Positions 31,152-40,386 of a DNA stretch of 45,082 nt are shown piece by piece (position 1 is the stretch's first letter; each line of letters opens with the position of its first letter). Both the position numbers and the translations under genes were made by a program. The DNA comes from Shewanella hanedai (lineage in GTDB: Bacteria > Pseudomonadota > Gammaproteobacteria > Enterobacterales > Shewanellaceae), in NCBI RefSeq assembly GCF_007197645.1, contig NZ_VKGK01000041.1, positions 1 to 45,082 on the forward strand, given 5' to 3'. Under the pieces are notes generated by a model, which worked only from the letters and a program-made list of their open reading frames with translations, was not told the DNA's origin and made no database searches.

Positions 31152-33941
31152 TCAATAGTTGAATTTGGCAGCAGTTTCTTTAAAGTTTCTCAGATCCGTG
31201 ATCATCTTGTCAGAAGTTAATCGTTCCTGTTGTTGATGATTTTCACCCGTAGTAAAAAGTACTAAACGGTCACTGTGTTTACTGCGCATCTTTAGCATCA
31301 TGAATTTAATCAGATCAGAACGAGTCAGCTTTGTGATCTCTTCTACAACTAGTTCTCTTTGGTTAAATTCATAGTCTTTGTTTCCTATACTTGACCAATA
31401 TCGTTGTCCTCGGGTTTTCAAGTTTGAATCATGTTCCATCACTTGGTTAATTAACCCCTGCTTTGTCAGTTCCCATTGTTCATTGGTTATTTGCAAGATG
31501 GCATAATTAAAATCAGCAATGAACTCATCAATCGCTTCTAGCAGTTGAAGTGGACCGCATGTTGGAGACTGAATATAAAAGATCATTCCTGGATACCGGT
31601 TTAAGGGGAGGTAACCAGTCCCGACCATATAACCTAGTTGCTTTTTGGTTCTTAATTCATGGAAAAAAGTGGATGACATGGTGTGGTTCAATAAACTGAA
31701 TAAAGCCATCATGTCTGGAGTGGCTGAGTCGGCTTGGTAGTAGACAATGATACTGCTGTCTTGATGGGTGACCATAAGCTCGCGCATTAACGTACCACGT
31801 CCCGACAGATTGACAAACTCTCTTTCAGATTCTCTGCTGGGGGAAGAAACTAACGATAAGATATGCTCGAGTCGTTTACCCAGAACTTGAACTTCACTGA
31901 CTAACCAATCCCCGTATACTAAGCCTTCAAGATGTATCTTCTCATAGAAGCTTCTTACATGATTATGAAGATCATCTAAGGTAATTGATTCAAGTTCTTC
32001 TGCCATACGAAATGGCTCGTAACTTCGCTTTTGCAAAGAGACAGTTAGGCTGGTAAAAATTTGTGAGATCGGCTTGGCACGGGTTTGATTATACCAATTT
32101 CTTAAGATCTGGCGCTTTATCAGGTCAAATCGATCTTGGGTAAAGTTTCGTTCTCTGGCTTTTTCAATCAATAAGGCGAGTAGGACTTCCTGTTTGCCAG
32201 TAAATCCGGTGAGATGAAGCGTGATCCCACCTTGGTGAGGGTAGATGTTATAACTTAACCCCGCGACTTCAGCCTGATAAGTGTATTCGGTGAGGTAATC
32301 AAGCAGCATCTCAACATATAGGCGAGTTAACGCGGCATTTCTTGGTGATGAGGCGGCTTGTATCGAGTCTAGAGATAGGTAAAGGTGACCTTTAGGCACA
32401 TTGAACTCATCATCTTTTCTGTGCCAAATACGGTAACCAGGTTGTTGAGATACAATTACGGGGACTTTCGTTTCACTTTTCTCAACTCTAGCGACTGAGT
32501 CGGAGATGATAAAGGGGTTCTGTGTGGGTAATGTCAGTTCAGCACGGATGTTAACCTGGTTCCAACGAGCAAGCTTTTCTTCTGGAATCGATTTCATTTG
32601 GTATGGAGTATGGTACCAAGCTGCTTGATTATTGGTTTCTAGCTTAGGTGAAATTATCTGAATACGCATATTTGATGGCGTCATCATATTCAGTATGTTT
32701 AAGGTTTCAGTAACATTAAGGCCATCCATTTTATAGTCGCCGAAAACCAAATCTTCGACATCATAATGATGCATGTTAATACTGAGGTGACTGGCGAGAT
32801 CCAGTGGTTTAATTTGCTCTTGATATTTAAATGCTAACTTGAGGAGATTCGCTCGCTCTTGGTATCGCCACTCTTGCATGGCTTGAGTTTTAATTAATTC
32901 AAGATATTCAAACGCACAGTCTATAACAGTGTCGAGTTCCAAAACCCCTTTGTCAGTGAGTTGGATACTGATGTTGAAATCTTTAAAATTATAACCATTG
33001 ACCCCACCACCTGCAGATAGGTTAACCGCATAGCCATTATCTTTGAGATAGGAGAGCAGGCTGCCATGGCCTTCGTAGCCTAGCAAGTGACTGATGAAAG
33101 TGAGCGGTTTATGTTTATAGTAGGGATCAATAGCAGGCAAGGAAAAGGTGATTGCCACGCGCTTTTGATCTTTTATCGGGATGATATTGATGCGTGTTTG
33201 CAGTTGCTCTGCTTGGTAAATTGGTACATCTGGGTATTGTTTAGTTAATTGTCGGTCTTCGATACTGTTAAAAAACTCCCCAGCTAGTTTTTCAAGTTCT
33301 GTTAGAGGGAGAGGGGCAACGAGACAAAGCGTCATTAAGTTTGCGCTGTAGTGACTGAGGTAAAAGTTAAGCAGTTCAGCTCTTAATTCTGTTTGATCGC
33401 CACTTAATGTTTCTAGGTTACCGACAGAGAATTTGGAAAAAGGGTGCTCTGGGTTAACCGTTTCCTTTTGAACTTGATAAGTTCTGCGTATGTCATCTTT
33501 CAGTTTGAGACTAAATTCAGATTCGATAGCATGTCGTTCACGATCAACTAAATCTTGGTCAAATAGAGGGGCAATAAAAAATTGGCTGAATCTGTCGAGA
33601 GACTCGGCAAAGACGTCTGCGTCAATGCTAAAGAAAAAGTTAGTTTGTTCCGTACCTGTCCACGCGTTATTACTACCACCGTGTTGATTTATGAATGCGT
33701 GATACTCGCCAGAATCAGGAAATTTTTCTGTACCAAGAAAAAGCATATGTTCAAGAAAATGTGCCATGCCGGGACGTGAAACAGGATCGTCAAAATGGCC
33801 AACATTGACGGCCATTGATGCAGCAGCTTGGCTAGCCAGCTTATCTTCGACCAGTAATACCGACAAATTATTGTCCAATTGAAGGTATTGATAGCGGCGA
33901 TGATCATTTGGGCTTTTAATTATTTGCAAAGATTCACTCAA
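31152..33941 (-). CDS. M16-family (insulinase/pitrilysin-like) zinc metalloprotease
   Basis: The 929-residue protein has the inverted zinc motif HFLEH at residues 61-65 and, about 75 residues further on, the family's third ligand Glu in DRERHAIESEF. GTEKFPDSGEYHAFINQHGG and NAWTGTEQTNFFF are typical of pitrilysin/insulysin N-terminal domains. The remaining three M16 domains follow, including the inactive M16C-like C-terminal part (LGYMVGTGYLPLNRYPGMIF). No signal peptide is present, so unlike E. coli PtrA (962 residues, periplasmic) this protein appears cytoplasmic. It would degrade peptides inside a closed chamber. It is divergent from sixA with about 210 bases between. Substrates are not known. 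Confidence 0.9.
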   Translation of the reverse strand: MSESLQIIKSPNDHRRYQYLQLDNNLSVLLVEDKLASQAAASMAVNVGHFDDPVSRPGMAHFLEHMLFLGTEKFPDSGEYHAFINQHGGSNNAWTGTEQTNFFFSIDADVFAESLDRFSQFFIAPLFDQDLVDRERHAIESEFSLKLKDDIRRTYQVQKETVNPEHPFSKFSVGNLETLSGDQTELRAELLNFYLSHYSANLMTLCLVAPLPLTELEKLAGEFFNSIEDRQLTKQYPDVPIYQAEQLQTRINIIPIKDQKRVAITFSLPAIDPYYKHKPLTFISHLLGYEGHGSLLSYLKDNGYAVNLSAGGGVNGYNFKDFNISIQLTDKGVLELDTVIDCAFEYLELIKTQAMQEWRYQERANLLKLAFKYQEQIKPLDLASHLSINMHHYDVEDLVFGDYKMDGLNVTETLNILNMMTPSNMRIQIISPKLETNNQAAWYHTPYQMKSIPEEKLARWNQVNIRAELTLPTQNPFIISDSVARVEKSETKVPVIVSQQPGYRIWHRKDDEFNVPKGHLYLSLDSIQAASSPRNAALTRLYVEMLLDYLTEYTYQAEVAGLSYNIYPHQGGITLHLTGFTGKQEVLLALLIEKARERNFTQDRFDLIKRQILRNWYNQTRAKPISQIFTSLTVSLQKRSYEPFRMAEELESITLDDLHNHVRSFYEKIHLEGLVYGDWLVSEVQVLGKRLEHILSLVSSPSRESEREFVNLSGRGTLMRELMVTHQDSSIIVYYQADSATPDMMALFSLLNHTMSSTFFHELRTKKQLGYMVGTGYLPLNRYPGMIFYIQSPTCGPLQLLEAIDEFIADFNYAILQITNEQWELTKQGLINQVMEHDSNLKTRGQRYWSSIGNKDYEFNQRELVVEEITKLTRSDLIKFMMLKMRSKHSDRLVLFTTGENHQQQERLTSDKMITDLRNFKETAAKFNY

Positions 33942-34169
33942 GTCGCAAACTCCATGTTGAGACGTTTTTTTGTTACCACTAAGTCACAAAATATGTGTAC
34001 CACTAGTGGTTATTCATTGCCAAGGTATTACATATTGGTCTCCTTCGCTGAGTTTGGCAAATATCTCACGATCTATTCGACTAATTAATAACTTATTTAA
34101 GGTTTTTCCAAATGAGCTTTAGCGCTACAATGTGGGATTAAAATAATAATAATGAGTAGCGAGAGTGGT

Positions 34170-34640
34170 ATGCAGCTATTTTTAATGCGTCATGGTGAAG
34201 CAAGTTACCTAGCTCATTCTGACAGAGAACGGACGTTGACCGAAGCTGGTCGGTTTCACACTAGTGAGATGAGTAACTGGTTGGCTAAGTCGGTCGTGGA
34301 ATTTGATTTGGTATTGGTGAGTCCCTATTTGCGAGCTCAACAGAGCTGGCAAGAGGTCAGTAAACATTTTCCTGAGCCAAGAAAGTGGCTTGTGCTCGAT
34401 GAGCTTGTTCCATCGGGTGATCCAAGCACTGCAGCTGATTTAACCTTAGCGTATGCAGAGCAATATAAAGCCGATAACGTATTAGTGATAGCCCATATGC
34501 CACTACTCGGTTATATGGTGAGCGAATTAGTGGCGGGTACAGAGCCTCCATTGTTTGCGACTTCCGGGGTGTCTCTTATCGATAAAGATGGCGAAAAGAC
34601 AAATTTAGTCTGGCAACACACTCCTCATTCAATAAGTTAA
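34170..34640 (+). CDS. sixA: phosphohistidine phosphatase SixA
   Basis: From ATG 34170 the protein has 156 residues and begins MQLFLMRHGEASYLAHSD, matching the E. coli SixA start (161 residues), with a GAGAG sequence about nine bases upstream. A start at 34152 adds six residues and has no ribosome binding site, so the shorter form is preferred. The RHG motif (nucleophile His8), the TEAGRFH block, LVSPYLRAQQS with the second Arg, and VIAHMPLLGYM with the second His are the histidine-phosphatase signature. It removes phosphate from phosphohistidine, as in the ArcB HPt domain or the PTS-Ntr protein NPr. It is convergent with smrB. Confidence 0.92.
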   Translation: MQLFLMRHGEASYLAHSDRERTLTEAGRFHTSEMSNWLAKSVVEFDLVLVSPYLRAQQSWQEVSKHFPEPRKWLVLDELVPSGDPSTAADLTLAYAEQYKADNVLVIAHMPLLGYMVSELVAGTEPPLFATSGVSLIDKDGEKTNLVWQHTPHSIS

Positions 34641-34652
34641 ATCGCATTATTA

Positions 34653-34710
34653 ACAGGGCAATGATACTGGTTAAGCATCATTGAAAATTTTCGAGACTTT
34701 CTTGCCCTGT
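34653..34710. other. stem-loop between convergent sixA and smrB
   Basis: ACAGGGCAA (34653-34661) pairs with TTGCCCTGT (34702-34710), and an inner AATGAT/ATCATT stem (34660-34665/34677-34682) overlaps its loop. It may serve the ends of both convergent genes; there is no strong T-run. Confidence 0.45.
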
Positions 34711-34728
34711 CTTTAGCTCACCACTTGA

Positions 34729-35259
34729 TTATCTTCTGTATGGTTGATCGCCAATATCGATTAATACCAACAACGCAGCATCGCCTCCCCACTCTTTAGG
34801 GGCTTTATGAAACGCCATTACATGGGGGTGTTGAGCTAACCACATGGGAATATTTTGCTTTAAAATACCGGTGCCATGACCATGCATGACACAACAGCAG
34901 TGGATTTGTTGTTTGATGCAGGCTTGGATCAATGCAGCCAACTCAAGTTTGGCCTCTGATTGACGCATACCATGTAGATCTAACAGCAGATCAGGCTGGT
35001 AATCTCCTCGGCGCAAACGTTTAACCTCAAAATTGTCAATATCATCACGACTCCAGCGCATCGCGCCTTCACTGGGCAGGAGTGGTTGATAGGTGTCAGA
35101 AAAGTAGCTGTCGGCGTGTAACTGTTGCTCTTTCTCTTCTAGTTGTTTTTTATCTTTCTGAGGCGTGCCAAAATGACGTTTATTCTGCTTAAAGGGGATG
35201 ATCCCCTCAGTTAACGTTGAAAATAGATCTTGGTCTTCAGTATTGTTTTTCTTATTCAT
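34729..35259 (-). CDS. smrB: SmrB, Smr-domain ribosome-rescue endonuclease
   Basis: From ATG 35259 the protein has 176 residues (E. coli SmrB 183), starting MNKKNNTEDQDLFSTL; an in-frame TTG at 35298 would add 13 residues but lacks support. The N-terminal half carries the SmrB-specific HADSYFSDTYQPLLPSEG and FEVKRLRRGDYQPDLLLDLHG. The Smr domain follows with DLHGMRQSEAK, VMHGHGTGILKQ and the C-terminal PKEWGGDAALLVLI. In E. coli SmrB cleaves mRNA at collided ribosomes, and the DxH and GHG motifs needed for this are present here. It is divergent from prmB with a short shared intergenic region, an order common in Gammaproteobacteria. Confidence 0.93.
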   Translation of the reverse strand: MNKKNNTEDQDLFSTLTEGIIPFKQNKRHFGTPQKDKKQLEEKEQQLHADSYFSDTYQPLLPSEGAMRWSRDDIDNFEVKRLRRGDYQPDLLLDLHGMRQSEAKLELAALIQACIKQQIHCCCVMHGHGTGILKQNIPMWLAQHPHVMAFHKAPKEWGGDAALLVLIDIGDQPYRR

Positions 35260-35367
35260 ATCACTATTTTCTTTAAATCTATGCTCATTAGCTTTCAATT
35301 TGGCCCTCTATTTTATTGAATCCGATGCCATATGAATAGAGTTCAGTTACAATGATTCGGAATAATT

Positions 35368-36327
35368 ATGCTGGAGAGCGTTTTGGATAAGATTTTTGTT
35401 GATGAAGCTGTGACTGAACTGCGTACTATCGGAGATATGTTGCGTTGGAGTGTCAGTCGTTTTAACGATGCTAACATTTATTATGGTCATGGTACCGACA
35501 ATGCTTGGGATGAAGCCATTGCATTGGTTTTTCATGCGCTTCACCTTCCTGAAGAAATTGGTCAGCAAGTAGTAAATTCAAACCTTACCAGTAGCGAAAA
35601 ACACAAAATTGTTGAGCTGATCCTCAGACGAATTCGTGAGCGTTTACCGGTTCCTTATTTAACCAATAAAGCGGTATTCGCTGGGTTAGAGTTCTATGTT
35701 GATGAGCGAGTACTTGTGCCGCGTTCACCTATCGCAGAGATGATTGGTAATCGATTCAGCCCTTGGTTATACAATAAGCCGGTTAATCGTGTGTTGGATC
35801 TTTGCACCGGCAGTGCGTGTATCGCCATTGCTTGTGCATACGAATTTGATGAAGCGGAAGTCGATGCGCTAGACATCAGTGAAGATGCGCTTGAAGTGGC
35901 GCAGATTAACATCGAAACCTTAGGCGTGATGGACAGGGTTTTCCCGATGGAGTCGAATCTGTTTTCAGCCATTCCTAAAGGCGCGCATTATGATCTGATC
36001 GTCTCAAATCCTCCTTATGTCGATGCTGAGGATATTGATGATATGCCACAAGAATATCACCATGAGCCAGCGATTGGTTTAGCTTCGGGTCGAGATGGTT
36101 TAGAGATCACTAAGCGAATTTTAGCCAATGCTGCAGATTACCTGACTGAAGATGGGATCTTAGTGGTAGAAGTGGGCAACTCCATGGTTCACCTCGATGA
36201 GCAATTTCCTGACGTACCTTTTACTTGGGTCAGTTTCGAAAATGGTGGCGACGGGGTGTTTGTACTAACCCGTGATCAACTTCTTGAAAATGAATCCGTG
36301 TTCGCTATCTACAAAGATACCGAATAA
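35368..36327 (+). CDS. prmB: PrmB, ribosomal protein uL3 glutamine methyltransferase
   Basis: The 319-residue SAM-dependent enzyme has the N-terminal helical domain DKIFVDEAVTELRTIGDMLR and WSVSRFNDANIYYGHGTDN, then motif I (VLDLCTGSACIAIACA) and the catalytic NPPY at 214-217. It methylates the side-chain amide of a Gln in ribosomal protein uL3. ATG 35368 is used. A TTG at 35383 has a better ribosome binding site (GGAGAG, four bases upstream) and would align with the E. coli start MDKIFVDEAV, so the true start may be there, giving 314 residues (E. coli 310). aroC follows after a terminator, the usual gene order. Confidence 0.94.
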   Translation: MLESVLDKIFVDEAVTELRTIGDMLRWSVSRFNDANIYYGHGTDNAWDEAIALVFHALHLPEEIGQQVVNSNLTSSEKHKIVELILRRIRERLPVPYLTNKAVFAGLEFYVDERVLVPRSPIAEMIGNRFSPWLYNKPVNRVLDLCTGSACIAIACAYEFDEAEVDALDISEDALEVAQINIETLGVMDRVFPMESNLFSAIPKGAHYDLIVSNPPYVDAEDIDDMPQEYHHEPAIGLASGRDGLEITKRILANAADYLTEDGILVVEVGNSMVHLDEQFPDVPFTWVSFENGGDGVFVLTRDQLLENESVFAIYKDTE

Positions 36328-36350
36328 TCGTTCGTTACGAATCTGAGCAT

Positions 36351-36382
36351 AAAAAAGGCTAACGAATATGTTAGCCTTTTTT
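36351..36382. terminator. intrinsic terminator between prmB and aroC
   Basis: AAAAAAGGCTAAC and GTTAGCCTTTTTT form a perfect 13-bp stem with a GAATAT loop. It would work in both directions. aroC therefore needs its own promoter in the following 90 bases. Confidence 0.92.
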
Positions 36383-36474
36383 AATTCTGTTACTCCAAGC
36401 GCATATGGGCTAATCTCAGGGAGTGTATGTAATTTAGAGTATTTTAATCATTAGTTCAGAGGTAGATAAATAGG

Positions 36475-37569
36475 ATGTCGGGAAACAGTATTGGTCAAAA
36501 TTTCGTGGTAACAACGTTTGGCGAAAGCCACGGTGTTGCTTTAGGCTGTATTATTGATGGATGCCCACCGGGTCTCGAGCTCAATGAAGCCGATATGCAG
36601 CATGACTTAGATCGTCGACGTCCGGGCACCTCTCGTTATACCACCGCCAGACGTGAACCTGATGAAGTCCGTGTGCTGTCCGGAATATTTGAAGGTAAAA
36701 CCACGGGTACTTCGATCGGACTGTTGATTGAGAATACCGATCAACGCAGCAAAGATTACTCCAACATTAAAGATCTTTTTCGTCCAGGTCATGCAGATTA
36801 TACCTACCAACAGAAATACGGTTTAAGGGATTATCGTGGTGGCGGACGTTCATCTGCACGTGAAACCGCAATGCGGGTTGCAGCAGGCGCTGTTGCTAAA
36901 AAATACCTCAAGCAAGTTCATGGTATCGAGATTAATGGTTTCCTATCTCAACTTGGTCCTATCAAGGCTGAGACCATCGATTTTACTCAAATTGAGCAAA
37001 ATGCATTTTTCTTTCCTGACGCATCAAAGCTCGATGAACTCGATGAGTACATGAGAGATCTTAAAAAGAGTGGCGATTCTATCGGTGCAAAAGTGAGCGT
37101 TATCGCCACTGGCATACCAGTAGGATTAGGTGAGCCAGTCTTTGATAGACTTGATGCCGAAATCGCGCATGCACTTATGGGCATTAATGCTGTTAAGGGC
37201 GTTGAGATTGGTGATGGTTTCGAGGTTGTCACTCAAAAAGGCTCAGAACACAGAGATTTAATGTCACCAGAAGGCTTTGCTTCTAACCATGCTGGCGGTA
37301 TTTTAGGTGGCATATCTTCAGGTCAGCCTATAGTGGCTCATATTGCCATGAAGCCGACATCGAGTATCAGCATTGCCGGCGAGAGCATGACGGCTCAAGG
37401 TGAGAGCGCAGAGGTGATAACCAAAGGGCGCCATGATCCTTGTGTTGGCATTCGCGCAGTGCCAATTGCAGAAGCGATGTTAGCGATAGTCCTAATGGAT
37501 CATCTGCTCAGACATCGAGCTCAGAATATGGATGTGAATTGCGATACACCGATTATCGGAATGCGATAA
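36475..37569 (+). CDS. aroC: chorismate synthase AroC
   Basis: The 364-residue enzyme (E. coli 361) has the FMN/EPSP-binding signatures GESHGVALGCIIDGCPPG at the N-terminus, RRRPGTSRYTTARREPDEV, RPGHADYTYQQKYG-x-RDYRGGGRSSARETA in the middle, and GGILGGISSGQPI and RHDPCVGIRAVP at the C-terminus. It converts 5-enolpyruvylshikimate-3-phosphate to chorismate, the last shikimate step, with reduced FMN. Start MSGNSIGQNFVVTTFGESHG fits the family, with AGAGG upstream. It is flanked by terminators on both sides, so it is probably monocistronic. Confidence 0.97.
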   Translation: MSGNSIGQNFVVTTFGESHGVALGCIIDGCPPGLELNEADMQHDLDRRRPGTSRYTTARREPDEVRVLSGIFEGKTTGTSIGLLIENTDQRSKDYSNIKDLFRPGHADYTYQQKYGLRDYRGGGRSSARETAMRVAAGAVAKKYLKQVHGIEINGFLSQLGPIKAETIDFTQIEQNAFFFPDASKLDELDEYMRDLKKSGDSIGAKVSVIATGIPVGLGEPVFDRLDAEIAHALMGINAVKGVEIGDGFEVVTQKGSEHRDLMSPEGFASNHAGGILGGISSGQPIVAHIAMKPTSSISIAGESMTAQGESAEVITKGRHDPCVGIRAVPIAEAMLAIVLMDHLLRHRAQNMDVNCDTPIIGMR

Positions 37570-37600
37570 TCTTGTGTGTTTAGCTCGAGTGAATATTTAG

Positions 37601-37622
37601 AGGCGCATTAAGCGCCTTTTTT
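37601..37622 (+). terminator. intrinsic terminator of aroC
   Basis: AGGCGC-ATTAA-GCGCCT followed by six T, about 30 bases after the aroC stop codon. Confidence 0.9.
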
Positions 37623-37726
37623 ATTGTCTTTTTCATCAAGAATGTTGAAAAATCTGCTTACTGTTTAGCCCGCTTGACGTTAACATAGCGCGACCCTATG
37701 ACACATACATAATTCAAATAAACTCA

Positions 37727-38890
37727 ATGACTCAAACCTCCCTTGCTAGTGTGCAGTTGCGTTGGATAAGCGCCTGCTATTTTTTCTTTTTCGCTATTTT
37801 AGGCGTGATGGTGCCATACCTTGGTGTCTTCTTCGAAAATAGAGGCTTTAACGCGCAGGAGATCGGTTTTTTACTCGCCATCTTAATGGCGACCAGAATC
37901 ATTGCACCGAACATTTGGGCCATGGTTGCGGATAGAACTGGGATGCGGGCTCAATTGGTAAAGTGGGGTGCAGCAGCTGCAGCCGTGAGTTATCTGACTT
38001 TCTTTTATAATGGTAGCTTTACCTATTTAGCTGTTAGTTTGGCCATATATACCTTCTTCTGGAATGCCATTTTAGCGCAGCTAGAAGTGATAACTCTTGA
38101 AACATTAGGGGAAAATACCTCGCGTTACGGTTCAATTCGTAGCTTTGGTAGTTTAGGGTATTTGGTTTTTGTTGTGGCCGTTGGTTTTGCCATTAGTGCG
38201 TGGGGGACAGAAATCTTACCCTATGTCGGAATGACCCTCTTTATCGGGTTACTCTTAAGCGCTTTGCCGTTGCCATCAGAGCGAGTGGTGACGAAACATC
38301 GGTTTGATAAACCTAAACTCGTGCTGGATAAAGCGCTATTTTGGTTTCTGGCCTCAGCCACATTATTACAGATGAGTGCAGGGCCATTTTATGGCTTCTT
38401 TGTTTTGTACCTTAAGCAATCAGGTTACAGCGAAGCGTTAGCCGGCATATATGTGGCATTAGGCGTGCTCGCTGAGATTTTAATGTTTATGTTAGCGCCA
38501 CGTTTATTAGGGCGCTTTGGGGTAAATCGACTCTTAATCGTGAGTCTGGGTTTTACGACGGTGCGCTGGTTGTTGATGGCATATTTTGTTGAAAGCTATA
38601 TCCTATTGGGCGTTAGCCAGCTATTGCATGGGTTTACTTTCGGTTTGGTGCATGCAGCTTCGATTCAGTTTGTGCATCGACATTTTGACATCAGTCATCG
38701 CAGTAAAGGCCAAGCACTTTATGCTAGCCTCAGCTTTGGTGTTGGCGGTGCGCTGGGTACTTGGTTGTGTGGCATGATTTGGGGTGATGGCTCTGGTGCA
38801 TCACTTGCGTGGATTGCGGCGGCGGTTTGTGCGTTTATCTCTATGTTAGCCATATTCTTTATACCCAATGCAGACAAGAGTCGGGCTTAA
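37727..38890 (+). CDS. MFS transporter, HcaT/LacY-like (PPP family type)
   Basis: The 387-residue inner-membrane protein has about 12 hydrophobic segments. The start MTQTSLASVQLRWISACYFF leads into TM1, and LGVFFENRGFNAQEIGFLLA followed by ATRIIAPNIWAMVADRTGMR is the typical MFS_1_like A-motif region with the loop between TM2 and TM3 (DRTG). The closest known type is E. coli HcaT (3-phenylpropionate/H+), but the substrate cannot be told from sequence and no catabolic genes are near. No ribosome binding site is strong. The NAD-kinase-like gene follows 36 bases later on the same strand, so both may share a transcript. The length is usual for this family (about 380). Confidence 0.82.
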   Translation: MTQTSLASVQLRWISACYFFFFAILGVMVPYLGVFFENRGFNAQEIGFLLAILMATRIIAPNIWAMVADRTGMRAQLVKWGAAAAAVSYLTFFYNGSFTYLAVSLAIYTFFWNAILAQLEVITLETLGENTSRYGSIRSFGSLGYLVFVVAVGFAISAWGTEILPYVGMTLFIGLLLSALPLPSERVVTKHRFDKPKLVLDKALFWFLASATLLQMSAGPFYGFFVLYLKQSGYSEALAGIYVALGVLAEILMFMLAPRLLGRFGVNRLLIVSLGFTTVRWLLMAYFVESYILLGVSQLLHGFTFGLVHAASIQFVHRHFDISHRSKGQALYASLSFGVGGALGTWLCGMIWGDGSGASLAWIAAAVCAFISMLAIFFIPNADKSRA

Positions 38891-38926
38891 GTCCTGACCT
38901 TATTATAAATTGAACAAGGATACTTA

Positions 38927-40051
38927 ATGACAATTCGATTTCGTTTAGGCTTGATCATCAACCCTCTTGCAGGATTAGGCGGCAGTGTTGCATTAAAAGG
39001 CAGTGATGGTGTTGCGGCTGAGGCTATCGCCAGAGGTGCAGAGCCAAAATCCCATCTGCGTATGCAACAGGCGCTTGAGGTGATATTACCTTATCGAGAT
39101 CGTATTGAGATCATTACCGCATCGGGCCCCATGGGGGAGTCTTTAGCCAAAGAGATGGGATTTGATGTCAGAGTTGTACATCAAGCCAATCAAGAGACGT
39201 TAGCGACAGATACCCAAGCGGTAGTTAAGGTTTTGTTGGATGAAACCTTAGATCTTTTGCTGTTTGCAGGTGGCGATGGTACGGCGCGTGATATCTACAG
39301 TGTTGCTGGGGATTATCTGCCTGTGTTGGGCGTTCCGGCGGGAGTTAAAATCCATTCTGGCGTGTATGGGATCACGCCTCATGCCAGTGGTACAGTGGTT
39401 AAGATGTTACTCGATGGCGAGCTTGTGAGCCTGATGAATGCCGATGTGATGGACATTGATGAAGTCGCCTTTAGGCAGGGCACTGTAAAAGCGCGTCGTT
39501 ATGGCGAGATGTTAGTGCCTGCTGAACCTCGATATATTCAATCGGTAAAGATGGGGGGAGTAGAGGTCGATGAGCTGGTGTTACTCGACATTGCTGCAGA
39601 AGTCCTCGATACCATGGAAGATGAACTGTACATCATGGGGTCGGGATCCACTGTTGCCGCGGTGATGGATGAGCTTAATCTTGAAAATACCTTGCTAGGT
39701 GTCGATCTGGTTCGCGATAGAGAGCTGGTGGCGTCTGATCTCAGCGCTGCTCAATTGCTTGAACAGACCCTTAATCAACCGGTAAAATTGGTCATCACGT
39801 TAATTGGTGGTCAAGGGCATATTTTAGGCCGAGGAAACCAGCAACTGTCCAGTGAACTGATAAAACGGGTCACAAAAGACAATATTATTATCCTGGCAAC
39901 TAAAAGTAAGCTAAAAGCACTTGAAGGACGCCCATTAATTGTGGATAGTGGCGACCCAGAATTAGACAGAGACCTGTGTGGCTATTATCGCGTCATTACG
40001 GGTTTTCATGATCATGTGATGTATCAGGTGGCGAATCCCGATCTGGTATAA
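38927..40051 (+). CDS. ATP-NAD kinase-like (AcoX-type) protein
   Basis: The 374-residue protein has an NAD-kinase-like N-terminal Rossmann domain: LGLIINPLAGLGGSVALKG at the start, then LLLFAGGDGTARDIYSV with the GGDGT nucleotide-binding motif (about 112-116) and GVPAGVKIHSGVYGITP. The C-terminal part (about 250-374) has TLIGGQGHILGRGNQQLS and IVDSGDPELD, blocks of the ATP-NAD kinase family around AcoX. It is not the housekeeping NadK (about 290 residues, different C-terminus). Proteins of this type are annotated as NAD-kinase-like with unproven substrate. It is followed by yfcL and a SPOUT methyltransferase, a conserved neighbourhood in Shewanella as far as I recall. No active-site loss is seen. 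Confidence 0.8.
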   Translation: MTIRFRLGLIINPLAGLGGSVALKGSDGVAAEAIARGAEPKSHLRMQQALEVILPYRDRIEIITASGPMGESLAKEMGFDVRVVHQANQETLATDTQAVVKVLLDETLDLLLFAGGDGTARDIYSVAGDYLPVLGVPAGVKIHSGVYGITPHASGTVVKMLLDGELVSLMNADVMDIDEVAFRQGTVKARRYGEMLVPAEPRYIQSVKMGGVEVDELVLLDIAAEVLDTMEDELYIMGSGSTVAAVMDELNLENTLLGVDLVRDRELVASDLSAAQLLEQTLNQPVKLVITLIGGQGHILGRGNQQLSSELIKRVTKDNIIILATKSKLKALEGRPLIVDSGDPELDRDLCGYYRVITGFHDHVMYQVANPDLV

Positions 40052-40116
40052 ACACCGTTAAATTAAATTGAAATAAATTTTGCAGCTTGCTGTAAGTAAA
40101 AATAGTGGAGTTATCT

Positions 40117-40386
40117 ATGTTAGAGCAGTATGAAACAACCTTGTATGAGTGGATTGAAGATATCGTTGCTCAAGGTAATGAAGATTCCCTGTTTGCCAGT
40201 GGTTATCTACAAGGACATTTTGCTGTGGCCATTTCACAACTTGAAGCTGAAACTGAACAAGATTTTTCAGCTTTAAGTGAAAAGATGGATGTGTGTATGG
40301 AACTGGCTAAAGAAGAATTGGCCGATACCGATTACGCACTTGTTGACTCTGCATGGAAGCAGCTTAGTGATCGACTAGCCGCGTGA
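40117..40386 (+). CDS. yfcL: YfcL family protein
   Basis: From ATG 40117 the product has 89 residues; a GTG at 40105 in frame lies before the GTGGAG that I take as ribosome binding site. The sequence YETTLYEWIEDIVAQGNEDS and LFASGYLQGHFAVAISQLEA matches E. coli YfcL (LFASGYLRGHLTLAIAELE) over its length. It is acidic and all-helical. The function is unknown. In E. coli yfcL is also near aroC and prmB, which agrees with this place. The stop overlaps the next start (GTGA). Confidence 0.87.
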   Translation: MLEQYETTLYEWIEDIVAQGNEDSLFASGYLQGHFAVAISQLEAETEQDFSALSEKMDVCMELAKEELADTDYALVDSAWKQLSDRLAA